NCBI RefSeq assembly: GCF_000613125.1
Contig: NZ_HG964497.1
Coordinates: 1,100,980-1,164,979, forward strand
Reading direction: 5' to 3'
Length of the DNA: 64,000 nucleotides
Source of the DNA: Bacillus sp. EB01
GTDB taxonomy: Bacteria > Bacillota > Bacilli > Bacillales > Cytobacillaceae
The notes beneath the pieces are model-generated. The model saw nothing but the letters and a program-made list of their open reading frames with translations, did no database searches and was not told the DNA's origin. Every line of letters begins with the position of its first letter. Position 1 is the stretch's first letter. Shown here piece by piece: positions 63,750-64,000 of the stretch. The position numbers and the translations under genes were made by a program.

Positions 63750-64000
63750 TTATTTATTTTTAACAAAAATAGCTTTCTTTTCTTCGACACGCACCTGATA
63801 GAATTCAAATAGAATGCCATATAAGAAAGTAACCAGAAACATAGAGCCAATCATATCCGGAATTACATGCTGTTTAACAAACAAGGTGGATATAATAATA
63901 AGCGAGCCAAGTATATGAATGAACAGGATTGTAACTGGATGCTTCTCCTTAATATGAAGCGAACCAAGCATTATCGCAAATGTTGTCAGGACATGGATAC
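63750..64000 (-). CDS. Membrane protein, C-terminal part (truncated by window edge)
   Basis: The frame is open past the first internal ATG at 63971 to the window edge, so only the 3' part is seen (about 82 codons). It has two hydrophobic segments (TILFIHILGSLIIISTLF, MIGSMFLVTFLYGILFEFY) and a charged end RVEEKKAIFVKNK. Family not recognised. Confidence 0.6.
   Translation of the reverse strand, partial: IHVLTTFAIMLGSLHIKEKHPVTILFIHILGSLIIISTLFVKQHVIPDMIGSMFLVTFLYGILFEFYQVRVEEKKAIFVKNK

Overview
The window looks like chromosomal DNA of an endospore-forming member of the Bacillaceae (a Bacillus/Mesobacillus-like low-GC Gram-positive). Six genes match spore proteins or remnants: sspN, sspO, sspP, tlp and a broken cotF-like gene, plus a sporulation-type histidine kinase. 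AAGGAGG-type ribosome sites, frequent TTG/GTG starts and sigma-A promoters fit the same group. The block parC-parE-yneT-plsY-(yneR position)-yneQ-yneP-tlp-yneN-acnA-sspO-sspP follows the order I remember from Bacillus subtilis, with insertions (chrA, a histidine kinase, capA, an AAA ATPase, sspN, fbpB). No rRNA, tRNA or CRISPR array was found.

Layout. 0-11.3 kb: small proteins, a MATE exporter, an amino-acid permease, hom-thrC-thrB with a clear promoter, gnd, and a quinone/catechol-type dioxygenase with a flavin reductase. 11.3-13.6 kb: an accessory locus in which a consensus promoter and a LexA (SOS) box precede a tandem ribbon-helix-helix protein and a LAGLIDADG homing endonuclease carrying the same domain at its C-terminus; an AT-rich gene desert follows. 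13.6-15 kb: a staygreen homologue and an RDD/zinc-ribbon protein. 15-34 kb: the parC-to-acnA block. 34-38.5 kb: spore proteins and a selenium locus (selA, a SelW-like selenoprotein, selD). 38.5-48 kb: threonine degradation, a guanine-riboswitch xpt-pbuX operon, acetyltransferase, DinB and ABC-F genes, and two tandem DUF2382 proteins. 48-51.5 kb: a PhnDCE-like ABC importer resembling the putative selenate family. 51.5-64 kb: an MFS pump, the fructose operon fruR-fruK-fruA, a secreted nuclease, an MscS channel, a DNA glycosylase and decayed genes.

The strongest theme is selenium. Three genes (a HesB-like protein at 24.1-24.4 kb, a SelW-like protein at 36.7-37.0 kb, and selD at 37.2-38.2 kb) have one in-frame TGA exactly where a redox or metal-binding Cys/Sec is expected. 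Each TGA is followed at the right distance by a hairpin that fits a bacterial SECIS element. selA and selD supply part of the selenocysteine machinery and the 48-51.5 kb importer could supply selenium. selB and the Sec tRNA gene were not seen and would have to lie elsewhere. The second theme is the SOS-controlled homing-endonuclease locus, whose architecture I do not recognise as a described system.
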